Assembly: GCA_028023455.1 (NCBI GenBank) | Contig: JAQFVV010012490.1 | Coordinates: forward strand, 4,714,576-4,778,575 | DNA length: 64,000 nucleotides | Direction: 5' to 3' | DNA from: Epiperipatus broadwayi | Taxonomy: Eukaryota > Onychophora > Udeonychophora > Euonychophora > Peripatidae | Shown here: positions 11,880 through 21,577 of the stretch, one piece after another | How the letters are laid out: every line of letters begins with the position of its first letter | Numbering within the stretch: the first letter of the stretch is position 1 | The notes under the pieces: model-generated | Database searches by the model: none | Told to the model about the DNA's origin: nothing | What the model saw: only the letters and a program-made list of their open reading frames with translations | Program-made: the position numbers and the translations under genes

Positions 11880-13290
11880 CTTCCATGTTTTTTGTCTTTG
11901 AATGAGTTATCATAGGCTTATTTTGCGAGTTTTATATATATATGACATTTTATCATTCTTTTGTTAACTGTGGTTTTTTTTATTTGTAGGTTTGCAGTTT
12001 TTTTATATCATAAATTGATAGTACACCAGTCTCATCCCTAGTATGCAGTTCTCTCTGGAACAACATGATATACTATTGTGTTAATCATTTATATTATATA
12101 AATATATATATTATAACGAGTCCATCCTTTTACCTATTTTTCTTAACGTACTCGTCTTTACGTGAGTATGAACGTGGATATCTATATACATGTTTGAACA
12201 AAAATATAAGTCCTATACATATATAATTTTCTTCGATATCATACACATTATATTTATGGATGTCTAGCGCCAATCTTGCCCGTAGGTAAGAATTATACTG
12301 GACAATATGGAAGTATATAATAGGATGATAAAATGACCCAGCCTGCAGCTAGCTTTTCTCAAGGCGGATGGTAAAATTACCGGCAGTAGATCTAACCCTC
12401 TCTTTTTTCTTTAAAAAAAACTCATAACATAAAAAAAACTATTTATCATTTTTTTACATATTTATTAGTAATAATATTTACGCAAATATAAAAAAAACAT
12501 ATTATTTATGTAAGTTAAATCAATGTTTTTCTTTTTATTAATCAAAGATTTCTTTCAGTTTCCCTTTTGTTGGTTTGCTCTTTTCTTTCCCTACCAAAAC
12601 CCATACACACAACAAATACACTACAACATGTATGTTGTGAGGAAGATTTAATTATGGATGAATTAATATGCGAATAAAGACAATAGGAAATAATTTGAAC
12701 TCTCCGTGCAAAAGAAAATAAATTTTAAGTTCGCAATTGTATCAAAGAACAGTTTTCTGAACTACATGGAGTAAGCTTACTAAGAGTTACATATATATGC
12801 AAATAGAAAAAAAAGTACCTGCGTTTCCCTGGGGAATTGATCGAATTTACCTGGTGAAAAAAAAATCTCCGGTCCTTTGTCGGTGAACGGATTTTTTTGA
12901 AGTTCAGATTCCATGGCTGAATTCTATTTATTTTACATCTTATGATGATCCAATATTTTTACTTATTGAGGCAATTTTCCAGGCTTGACATCCCTTCTCC
13001 GATATTGGCAGCTGCTATACATTCAGGAGAAGGATTCGAACACCTCGCACATTGAAACTTCTACCCGAGCCTGACCATATTTTATCAATATATAATCTGA
13101 GTTCTGGATTCTTATTTCTGTATATCAGTCTAACATCTGCTTTCTTCCACTCTCAAACTTATAATAATCTATTCCCTTTTTTTTTAATTATAAAATTTAT
13201 CTTTCTTTTCATTCATTTTCAATTAACATTCATTGTGCCTTCATTGGAATGCACCATAAAAGCTTTTAACACCTTTTTTTAGTATTTAAT
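11880..13290. other. Unassigned, possibly leader of the decayed frame
   Basis: No gene is recognised. Near 12598-12625 the plus strand has 'cacacaacaaatac', similar to 'cccacaacaaatacagc' at 19513 just upstream of the intact gag. This hints at a related reverse-strand leader, but the match is short. The open frame at 13052-13282 shows no recognisable domain. Confidence 0.25.
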
Positions 13291-13319
13291 TAGAACTTGA
13301 CATTCCAAGGTTTTTTTTA

Positions 13320-13975
13320 TCAGTCGATTTTTGTGTTATAATATTTTAGTCACGTGATTGGTTTTTTTTTTATATGAAAATTCCAATTTTTGGTTTTTTT
13401 TTCCTACGAAAATGGCCATTTTGATCGATGTCATTTATCGGTTGGATGTTTCAGCATGGTTTGGGCAGTTCTTGTAATTCAAAATGGCGGCTGTGAGCGC
13501 ATACTAAATCACATGACATCGATCAAAATGGCCATTTTTGTTTTTTTTAATGAAAATTGCGATTTTTGTGTTATAATATTTTAGTCATGTGATTGGCTTT
13601 TTTTTTATGACAAATTCCGATTTCGTTTTTTTTTTTTTATGAAAATTGCGATTTCTGTGTTATAATATTTTAGTCACGTGATTGGCTTTTTTTTATGACA
13701 AATTCCGATTTTGGTTTTTTTTTATATGAAAATTTCGATTTTTGTGTTATAATATTTTAGTCACGTGATTGGCTTTTTTTTTATGACAAATTCCGATTTT
13801 GTTTTTTTTTTTATGAAAATTGCGATTTCTGTGTTATAATATTTTAGTCACGTGATTGGGTTTTTTTTTTTTTAATGACAAATTCCGATTTTGGTTTTTT
13901 TTTTATGAAAATTGCGATTTTTGTGTTATAATATTTTAGTCACGTGATTGGGTTTTTTTTATATGAAAATTCCGA
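13320..13975. repeat. ~88-bp minisatellite with CACGTG-CCAAT motifs
   Basis: Six units carry 'ttataatattttagtcacgt' followed by 'gattgg'. The CACGTG cores (CATGTG in one) are at 13351, 13586, 13675, 13762, 13849 and 13941, spaced 87-92 bases except for one unit interrupted by a 130-bp insert. On the reverse strand each unit reads CCAATCACGTGAC, a CCAAT box fused to an E-box palindrome. Long T-runs separate the units. Confidence 0.8.
13409..13538. mobile_element. Small inverted-repeat insert with YY1-like site
   Basis: A 26-base arm at 13409-13434 (AAAATGGCCATTTTGATC..) recurs inverted at 13513-13538, giving a 130-bp foldback. Between the arms is CAAAATGGCGGC, which matches the known YY1 core (AANATGGCGGC). 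A second copy of the left arm and the middle lies at 13996-14098 but lacks the right arm. Confidence 0.6.
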
Positions 13976-13995
13976 TTTTTGGTTGTTTTTTTCCT

Positions 13996-14098
13996 ACGAA
14001 AATGGCCATTTTGATCAATGTCATTTATCAGTTGGATGTTTCAGCATGGTTTGGGTGGTTCTTGTAATTCAAAATGGCGGCCGTGAGCGCATACTAAA
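13996..14098. repeat. Partial second copy of the YY1-like insert
   Basis: It repeats the left arm and middle of the 13409-13538 insert, including CAAAATGGCGGC at about 14070, and stops at 'gcatactaaatca'. A truncated LTR begins immediately after. Confidence 0.65.
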
Positions 14099-14111
14099 TC
14101 AACACCGACCA

Positions 14112-15325
14112 GTGATTTAACCCATTATGTCGAATTTCAAGGAACAGAAACAGTGAGTTTAGCAAGGCAAATTCATTGTATTATACACAGCTCAAAAATA
14201 TATTAATACCCTTTTACAGAATTTTCAATAACTTCCTTCAAAAAATTCAATTTTGTTTTATTTCCTTAAATTAATCTTGCTGTGAATTACTTATATATAG
14301 ATGCACATATTTATGCTGATATTAAAGCAACAAAAACTCACATATTCATTTCCTGAACCTTTTTTTAAGAAAATAATAAAACAGTTCATTCTATGTTTAT
14401 AAGAAACAAACAAATGAAAAAAAAACTGACTGGCTCTTTTCAATATTGTTGACTCATTGCTTTCCAATTCTCCAACTTTTAATTGCCTTCATCATTTTGG
14501 TTTAAAATTTAAAACAACTGCATACTTTTTGTAACTTTAAGACAACTTTAAAAACTGCCATTTACTGCATCTTGTTTAGTTATTTTCCTTCTTGAAATTA
14601 TTAACTGAATCTCTACCATCAAAACTGCATATTGTTAAGTGATCCAGTTTCTCAAAATTATTAAACTCAATGCCTCTCAAAAATTGCATATTAATGACTA
14701 CATCTCTTTTTTTAATAGTAACGATTGCATTTTAGTATTATTAATGACTGACCTTCAAAAATTGTCCCCCTCTTTATATTTCAATTTCTGATCAAAGGAA
14801 GAAAAAAAAATCTATCAAAACTAACTGTGATTCTAGAGATAGCAATTAAATCTCACCTAAATGGTTTTAAGTCATTAACAAAAAAAGATTAATAATTATT
14901 TATTTCATAAAAGCATTTTCTCTCCTTTTTTAAGACAATCTAAGATATAGATTACATAAAAAAAACTTCATTCTAAAGTCAATAAAGACTTGTGTAAAAT
15001 AATGTCTTATGTTTAAAACAGGTGGTCTCTCTTTTACACTCCTTTGCACATGTGCCTAGTTTATCTACTAATCGTTTTTACACTTTTTTCCTTCTCTTTT
15101 GAAAGTCTGTTTTATTTTAAAAAAATAGAAACGAAATAACTGAATATATTATTTATTTAATAATAAAATAATATATTAAATATCATTTATGACATTCTTT
15201 CTATTCACTACTGCTTATTATTAATTATCTATTAACTATACAATAATATTCACACACATAAATTTATATAAATAAAAGAATTTTTTTTCATTTAATTAAA
15301 GAATATATATATATATATGTGTGTG
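14112..15325 (-). mobile_element. Truncated LTR of family 3
   Basis: This is an inverted, diverged copy of roughly the first 1.05 kb of the LTR at 31861-36058. Shared landmarks on the plus strand are 'aaattcattgtattatacac' (14171), 'ttgctgtgaattacttatat' (14277), 'aaaaaaactgactg' (the inverted initiator) and the tail near 15220-15310. About 300 bases of unrelated, partly repetitive sequence are inserted near 14455-14760. The outer end abuts the mixed AT/GT tract at 15302-15375. Confidence 0.7.
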
Positions 15326-15335
15326 GGAAATGAGA

Positions 15336-15375
<40 letters not shown>
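15302..15375. repeat. Mixed (AT)n/(GT)n/(CA)n hairpin tract
   Basis: Two (AT)n arms flank (GT)4 and (CA)8, with a central 'gggaaatgagaa', so the tract can fold on itself. It separates the truncated family-3 LTR from element 1 and is the apparent landing site of element 1. Confidence 0.85.
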
Positions 15376-16838
15376 TGTAACCTCCTCCCGTATCCTTTTA
15401 ATAAATTCATATAGCACTTTATACAGGACTATGGCTTTTCTTCTACTTTTTATTTTTGGAAATTATATTTTTAAATAATGTTTTTCTTTGATATAACATA
15501 TTTTTCTTCCTCATTCTCTTTATATTTATTTGAACACATAATATAATTTTTCTCATAGAGAAATATGACTTAGTTTTAAGCATTTATAAAACAAATGTTC
15601 GTCATAAGATTTTCTCAATAGTAAATACTTTCTTTCTTATATTTTCACACAGCGTCTTCTTTGTATTTTTTAGAGTTATAGGACTTAGTTTCTGGTTGAG
15701 CACGAATAACATAAAACTTATACAATTTTCATTCATTTTTCTTTTAATAATTATTTCAATTATTATTTTTGGTATTTCCATCTTTACTGTAGCATGAATG
15801 GTCAAATTTGAATAAATCCACCGGTAAGATCACGTAAAAATTAGCAATTCATATTTCTAGATACAAATTATATTATCTGTTATAGACTAACTTTAGAATA
15901 ATTATTAATTTATAAATTTAAACTACTTTTTTCAGCTTTGATGTTACAAGCAATTCAAAAAAGGTTACCGTCCTCTTCAACTTTCACATTCCGACTCCCG
16001 CTTCTGTCTATCTTGGATTTTTTTCTTGCCAATTTAAATCCGTTGATTGGTCAATATTTGTTTTTAGCGCGAACAATATTAGTCATTCTATTTTGGATGA
16101 TAAACTATATTTTTTAAATAAATATTGATGACGTAATGTCTGGAATTTTACTTTAACTTAATGTTATTAAATTAAATCATAGTCTGATAAAATTATTATT
16201 TGATCTTTAAAATAATTATTAAGACAATATATAACATTTTTTAACTTTAATTTTAATGATGGATGGCAATTATATCTAGTTTTAAATTCACAAACTTTAT
16301 TATTATCTACCAAGTGTGTGTGTGCGTGAAGGCATGTAATATACGATCACGTGTCTATTCACTTTACAAAATAATCTTTTATTTATGTCTCGGTTTAAAT
16401 TACCAAAACTAATGTACTTTCTAAATTTTGAAAAATAAATTGAAACTTATAGTACTAAATACAATTCTCACCATCCCAAAGTTTATTAATAAAAAAATAT
16501 ATCTTATTAATTTTGAATAACTATAAAATTATATTTCATTTATTTAATCTATTAATTCTAAAACTATTATTTTAAAATTTATTACAATAATTTTAACTAT
16601 CTCTAGCTGTGTTATTTTGTATGGCCAGCTTTCACAACCATAAGCAATGATATTAAAACTTTATTTAACTGTTTACTTTTAAAAATACTTTATTACACTA
16701 TGATCTATTAGGTATTTTAACTTAAAATTGTATTACAAAACTATTATTACTTTTATATCACCTAAATATAACTTAAAATTTAAAATTTTTTTCACATTTG
16801 ACCTTTCTACCGACCTATGACCTACAGACAAGGGCACA
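15376..16838 (-). repeat. 3' LTR of element 1
   Basis: It is nearly identical to 20104-21565. On the reverse strand it runs from TGTGCCCTTGTCTGTAGG to GGAGGAGGTTACA. A CCAAT box (16046-16050, reverse strand) followed by TTTAAAT (16033-16039) is the best promoter candidate, putting U3 at about 0.8 kb. A 67-codon frame at 15602-15805 is identical in the other LTR only because the LTRs are young; nothing suggests it is a gene. Confidence 0.93.
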
Positions 16839-16855
16839 TAACTTCCCCCTTCGAA
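16839..16855 (-). promoter_or_regulatory. Polypurine tract of element 1
   Basis: The reverse strand reads CGAAGGGGGAAGTTA directly before the 3' LTR. In the Ty3/gypsy family such a tract primes plus-strand DNA synthesis. Its position confirms the reverse-strand orientation. Confidence 0.85.
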
Positions 16856-17046
16856 TAAAAAAAATTTTAAATTAAATATTCAGTTTAATATCTACTTTAT
16901 TTATTAACATTCTTTATCTTATTATTTGCTACAACCAAATTTCATCCTACCACTTAATACAATAAAATACACTATTTTTCATATAGGTTAATACAGCATT
17001 TAAACATTATACCCAATTTTGGATTTTTACTACTTGTAAAATTTTC

Positions 17047-17247
17047 CTACTCTTCTGATGGGTATGGTATTAGACTTCGTGCGTTATACGTTCCTTTTTC
17101 ACCTTCTGGTGTAGATAGGATAAACGCATTTTCTCCTATTTTTCTCACAATTTTGTATGGACCTTCATACAATTCCAGAAACTTTCTGAATTGGTTTCTT
17201 TGTAGGTTGGCTATTTTGTAACTCTGCCCTACTTCTGCTTTTATCAA
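17047..17247 (-). pseudogene. Integrase C-terminal remnant of element 1
   Basis: This 66-codon frame corresponds to the C-terminal end of a Ty3/gypsy integrase. The family-typical strings LYEGPYKI and GTYNARSLIPY are present and a stop follows SEE. In a complete element the integrase inserts the DNA copy into the chromosome, but here the zinc-binding and catalytic core regions, and everything upstream in pol, are absent. The preserved part joins the end of gag at about 17250-17275 in a different frame, so an internal deletion fused the two. The methionine at 17247 is probably not a true start. No chromodomain follows, and about 190 bases of non-coding sequence separate it from the polypurine tract, with no envelope gene. 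Confidence 0.8.
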
Positions 17248-19435
17248 ACCTCACTATTTTCTTAGGATACGGGTATACTCTACTTCTTTCATTAGAATTG
17301 TACCTTCTTTTATATCCTATCTGATGTCTCTGATTATTATAACTGACGTTAATATTAGACAAAGGGTAATTATGCCTATCTCTATTATTTTTGAACCTAT
17401 TATCTATAGATGTCTCAGTATTTTCTAAGGCGTCCAACACTTCTGACACCTCCTCTATAGAGTAACGGTCCGCCGCAATTAACAGTTGTTCCACGTTTCT
17501 GGGCAGATTATGACGGATTATCCTAACTATCTGTCCCTCAGATAGTGGACATGCTGTTAGCGTTTTCAATCGTATAGCTTGACTCCGAAAGAAGTTAGTA
17601 TAACTTCCTTTATTTGGTTGGTATTTCTCTTGAGTTATTTGAAATCTGATATTGTCCTGTTTGTCAGCATTCCAGAAACTACACGTTATCAAGCATTTAA
17701 AATCACCATATGTATTAGGCTTTTCGAATAGTGAATGCCACCAATCTTTAGCAGTACCACCTAAGTGATTACTACAGATGGCCAATTTCTCTCTTTCATT
17801 TAAGGCACATATTGAGAATAGTTCATCTAAACTATTCAGAAATTCATATGGGTTCTCAATATGGTCACCTCTAAATGGTTTTATCCGCATAAAACGTAAT
17901 GCCATGGAGTTATTGCTTCCTCCTTCACAATTATTATCTATTTTAACTATTCGGCTATCTACTTCTTTATTATGATTAAGTTCTATTGGGTTATCTTCCT
18001 CTTTTCTCAAGTATTCTATTCTATCTATGGGAATTGGGCTTTTATATCCATCATCTTTGCTATGTGATGTCCTTGTGTTACTTAATACGGAAGTTTGGTT
18101 ACTAAGGGATTTTATTTCTTCTATTTGCTCATATACTTGTTTGAATTTCCCTTCTAAATTTATTTGTCCCATTACCTGATCTAAATACACCTTTTGTTCT
18201 AGTCTAAATCTATCAAGATCTTGATCTATAATTTCTTTATATTCCGTGCTATTTTTCTCTACTTGCATTACTTGTTCTTTAACATCTTTCTGGAATCGTT
18301 TTAGGTTCTCACCTATTTTGACCCTATATTTTTGATCCTCTTCTTTTCTCATATTGAAATCTTCTAATTTTCCTATTAAGCCTTCCTCTATCTCCTCTTT
18401 GATATCTTTCCTATTTTGTATTGCTAAGTCACTAAATTTATCCACTAATTCTCTCTCCATTTCATCTTTCACTCTTATTTTATTTTGTATTATTTCTTCC
18501 TTGATTTCAGATATTTCATTTTTAATATCCAATTGGTTATTATCCAACTCTTGTTTTAATTGGCTATTATTATTCTGACATTGTATAATAGAATCCTCTA
18601 ATTGTTTGTTTATACCTTTTATAGTTATTTCACTAAATTCTATAAATTTAGTTTTTATCAACTCCTGGTTATTATAGTCTATCTTTTCTATCTCATCTTT
18701 TATAGAATTAATAATTTTTTCATTATTATCTAATCGGGATTCTAACCCATTAAATTTACTATGGGTTTCCTCTTGAAAATCTTCCATGGTTTTACAAGTA
18801 CCATCCAGCTTTATATTCATACCATTTATACATGTTTTAATTTCATTATTATTCTTACTTATAGTTTCCTGGAGATATTCAAATTTCCTATTACACTCTT
18901 CCCTATTTCTTTTATTATCTTCTTGCATTTCTTCTTTAATTCTGTTTATATTTTCCTTAATCTCTTCCTTAATCTCTTCTCTGTTTCTGCTTATATCTTC
19001 TTTAATTTCTTTTATGTTTTCTCCATTTCTGCTCATATTTTCCTTAATAGATTCAAATTTTATATTATTATCTGCTTGAATTTTATTCATATTTTCATTA
19101 ATGGATTCAAATTTTATATTATTATCTGCTTTAATTTCTTCTTTATTCTTTTCTCCATTTCTGCTTATCATTAGTGCTATTTGAGACAATAAAAAGCTAT
19201 CTCTATCTCTTTCCTGTGTGAATATTCCTTCTTCCTTTATTTTTAATTCCCCAATATTTTCTTCTTTTATTTCTTCCTCCATAATTGGTACAAGATCTGT
19301 AACTGTTTCTGCTTCAATAGTATCTTCCATTTCCTTTTCTCCCTCACAATTGCTATCCACTATGAACTCAGATATTTCTTCTACTAAATCTTTATTTTGT
19401 TGATCCATTTTTCCTTTTATAATATTTTTCCTCAA
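17165..19435 (-). CDS. gag: Gag of element 1 with a long coiled-coil N-terminus
   Basis: This 756-codon open frame should encode the capsid-type protein that packages element RNA in the cytoplasm. Residues about 512-670 form a retrotransposon-gag (capsid) domain, with landmarks FRGDHIENPYEF, LGGTAKDWW, and SYTNFFRSQA. About 60 basic, Asn/Arg/Tyr-rich residues follow (around 672-728) and would bind RNA, but no CCHC zinc knuckle is seen. The last 28 or so residues read the integrase remnant out of frame and so are a by-product of the pol deletion. Residues about 90-470 are highly charged, with repeats such as NNIKFESI and EEIKE, and strongly suggest coiled coil. Ty3/gypsy Gag proteins are usually shorter, so this extension is unusual. 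The methionine at 19435 is the first in the frame. There are no internal stops, which fits recent insertion or continued use. Confidence 0.88.
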   Translation of the reverse strand: MRKNIIKGKMDQQNKDLVEEISEFIVDSNCEGEKEMEDTIEAETVTDLVPIMEEEIKEENIGELKIKEEGIFTQERDRDSFLLSQIALMISRNGEKNKEEIKADNNIKFESINENMNKIQADNNIKFESIKENMSRNGENIKEIKEDISRNREEIKEEIKENINRIKEEMQEDNKRNREECNRKFEYLQETISKNNNEIKTCINGMNIKLDGTCKTMEDFQEETHSKFNGLESRLDNNEKIINSIKDEIEKIDYNNQELIKTKFIEFSEITIKGINKQLEDSIIQCQNNNSQLKQELDNNQLDIKNEISEIKEEIIQNKIRVKDEMERELVDKFSDLAIQNRKDIKEEIEEGLIGKLEDFNMRKEEDQKYRVKIGENLKRFQKDVKEQVMQVEKNSTEYKEIIDQDLDRFRLEQKVYLDQVMGQINLEGKFKQVYEQIEEIKSLSNQTSVLSNTRTSHSKDDGYKSPIPIDRIEYLRKEEDNPIELNHNKEVDSRIVKIDNNCEGGSNNSMALRFMRIKPFRGDHIENPYEFLNSLDELFSICALNEREKLAICSNHLGGTAKDWWHSLFEKPNTYGDFKCLITCSFWNADKQDNIRFQITQEKYQPNKGSYTNFFRSQAIRLKTLTACPLSEGQIVRIIRHNLPRNVEQLLIAADRYSIEEVSEVLDALENTETSIDNRFKNNRDRHNYPLSNINVSYNNQRHQIGYKRRYNSNERSRVYPYPKKIVRFDKSRSRAELQNSQPTKKPIQKVSGIV

Positions 19436-20080
19436 AATTTTCTCACAATATCTATACTATTATTAATTTTTCATAAAATGTTCTCTTACCAGTTTCTCTA
19501 TCTCCTTTAACCATTACCCACAACAAATACAGCAATACCTTCTACATTTTCTTTGTTTATCTAACTACTTATAATAACAAAAACAAATTAAATTATATGT
19601 GTCATATTATTATTTCCCACATGCATGATTCACAAACACTTTGCACAGATCATAACACTCTTAACGCATTTTTCAATAATATTTCCACAAATTTAAATGG
19701 TCACATTAATTATTAATAATTGTTAGCCACATATGCATTTTTAAATTTTATTTGTCAAACGAACCACTACAATGTAATACGTTTTTCTAAATAATCGGAT
19801 TATTTACCACGCAAAATTATAATTATTTCAACAATAAATATTATTTCTATAATTAAATCTGAAACGATCTATTTTTATAAAATATGTCTGTTGACAATCT
19901 CTGATTTTACATATTTAAATTCAAATATTAAACTATATAATTCAACTACACATCGTGCAATACGTTGGAAAAACAAATTTATATTCTTTCGATTATTATC
20001 TCCACTACACATCGAACTATACGTTGACATCGCCAATATTCATAGTTTTTCGATTGTAGTCCCTACTGCACATCGGGCCA
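19436..20080 (-). other. Leader of element 1
   Basis: These about 645 bases lie between the primer-binding site and gag and carry no open frame. The part next to the primer-binding site consists of tandem copies of that site (listed separately). The rest is AT-rich and would hold any packaging signal. Confidence 0.7.
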
Positions 20081-20103
20081 CGCGTTGGTAGCGCCAAATT
20101 CTA
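19925..20103 (-). repeat. Tandem ~60-bp copies of the primer-binding region
   Basis: On the plus strand CACATCG recurs at 19949, 20008 and 20069 (spacing 59 and 61), each followed by a 'tacgttg'-like or 'cgcgttgg' string and then a T- or A-rich stretch with 'cgatt'. Only the unit next to the LTR keeps the full primer-binding sequence. A more distant fourth unit may lie near 19760. Confidence 0.75.
20081..20098 (-). promoter_or_regulatory. Primer-binding site of element 1
   Basis: The reverse strand reads TTTGGCGCTACCAACGCG five bases after the 5' LTR. The TGGCGC start and position are typical for a tRNA-primed Ty3/gypsy element. The tRNA cannot be named without a search. Confidence 0.75.
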
Positions 20104-21565
20104 TGTAACCTCCTCCCGTATCCTTTTAATAAATTCATATAGCACTTTATACAGGACTATGGCTTTTCTTCTACTTTTTATTTTTGGAAATTATATTTTT
20201 AAATAATGTTTTTCTTTGATATAACATATTTTTCTTCCTCATTCTCTTTATATTTATTTGAACACATAATATAATTTTTCTCATAGAGAAATATGACTTA
20301 GTTTTAAGCATTTATAAAACAAATGTTCGTCATAAGATTTTCTCAATAGTAAATACTTTCTTTCTTATATTTTCACACAGCGTCTTCTTTGTATTTTTTA
20401 GAGTTATAGGACTTAGTTTCTGGTTGAGCACGAATAACATAAAACTTATACAATTTTCATTCATTTTTCTTTTAATAATTATTTCAATTATTATTTTTGG
20501 TATTTCCATCTTTACTGTAGCATGAATGGTCAAATTTGAATAAATCCACCGGTAAGATCACGTAAAAATTAGCAATTCATATTTCTAGATACAAATTATA
20601 TTATCTGTTATAGACTAACTTTAGAATAATTATTAATTTATAAATTTAAACTACTTTTTTCAGCTTTGATGTTACAAGCAATTCAAAAAGGTTACCGTCC
20701 TCTTCAACTTTCACATTCCGACTCCCGCTTCTGTCTATCTTAGATTTTTTTCTTGCCAATTTAAATCCGTTGATTGGTCAATATTTGTTTTTAGCGCGAA
20801 CAATATTAGTCATTCTATTTTGGATGATAAACTATATTTTTTAAATAAATATTGATGACGTAATGTCTGGAATTTTACTTTAACTTAATGTTATTAAATT
20901 AAATCATAGTCTGATAAAATTATTATTTGATCTTTAAAATAATTATTAAGACAATATATAACATTTTTTAACTTTAATTTTAATGATGGATGGCAATTAT
21001 ATCTAGTTTTAAATTCACAAACTTTATTATTATCTACCAAGTGTGTGTGTGCGTGAAGGCATATAATATACGATCACGTGTCTATTCACTTTACAAAATA
21101 ATCTTTTATTTATGTCTCGGTTTAAATTACCAAAACTAATGTACTTTCTAAATTTTGAAAAATAAATTGAAACTTATAGTACTAAATATAATTCTCACCA
21201 TCCCAAAGTTTATTAATAAAAAAATATATCCTATTAATTTTGACTAACTATAAAATTATATTTCATTTATTTAATCTATTCATTCTAAAACTATTATTTT
21301 AAAATTTATTACAATAATTTTAACTATCTCTAGCTGTGTTATTTTGTATGGCCAGCTTTCACAACCATAAGCAATGATATTAAAACTTTATTTAACTGTT
21401 TACTTTTAAAAATACTTTATTACACTATGATCTATTAGGTATTTTAACTTAAAATTGTATTACAAAACTATTATTACTTTTATATCATCTAAATATATCT
21501 TAAAATTTAAAATTTTTTTCACATTTGACCTTTCTACCGACCTATGACCTACAGACAAGGGCACA
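20104..21565 (-). repeat. 5' LTR of element 1
   Basis: It is the partner of 15376-16838 and would drive transcription of the element. Its plus-strand end AAGGGCACA, and the 'tggccagctttcacaaccat' block near 21349, are shared in diverged form with the ends of the two giant LTRs that follow, so the families are related at their U3 ends. Confidence 0.93.
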
Positions 21566-21577
21566 ATATATATATAT
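21566..21577. repeat. (AT)6 spacer between element 1 and giant LTR 2a
   Basis: Twelve bases of pure AT are the only sequence between ...GGGCACA and TGTACCC. Confidence 0.95.

Larger units (their letters stand above)
15376..21565 (-). mobile_element. Element 1: young Ty3/gypsy-type LTR retrotransposon
   Basis: Two direct repeats of 1463 and 1462 bases enclose 3.3 kb. Reading the reverse strand, the order is LTR, primer-binding site, leader with tandem units, gag, the end of integrase, polypurine tract, LTR. Each LTR starts TGTGCCC and ends GGTTACA on the reverse strand. The element is flanked by (AT)n on both sides, consistent with an ATAT target duplication that the repeat itself obscures. 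By eye the LTRs differ at about eight bases and one indel, so insertion was recent. Protease, reverse transcriptase, RNase H and most of integrase are missing, so the element cannot move without help. Confidence 0.92.

Noticed and set aside
15602-15805. 67-codon frame identical at 20330-20533
   Set aside because: The identity follows from the near-identical LTRs of a young element. Composition and position give no sign of a gene.
18354-19174. Several plus-strand frames opposite gag (74, 97 and 137 codons)
   Set aside because: They are antisense shadows of the coiled-coil coding region, rich in Leu/Ile/Ser/Phe as expected from the reverse of Lys/Glu/Asn codons.
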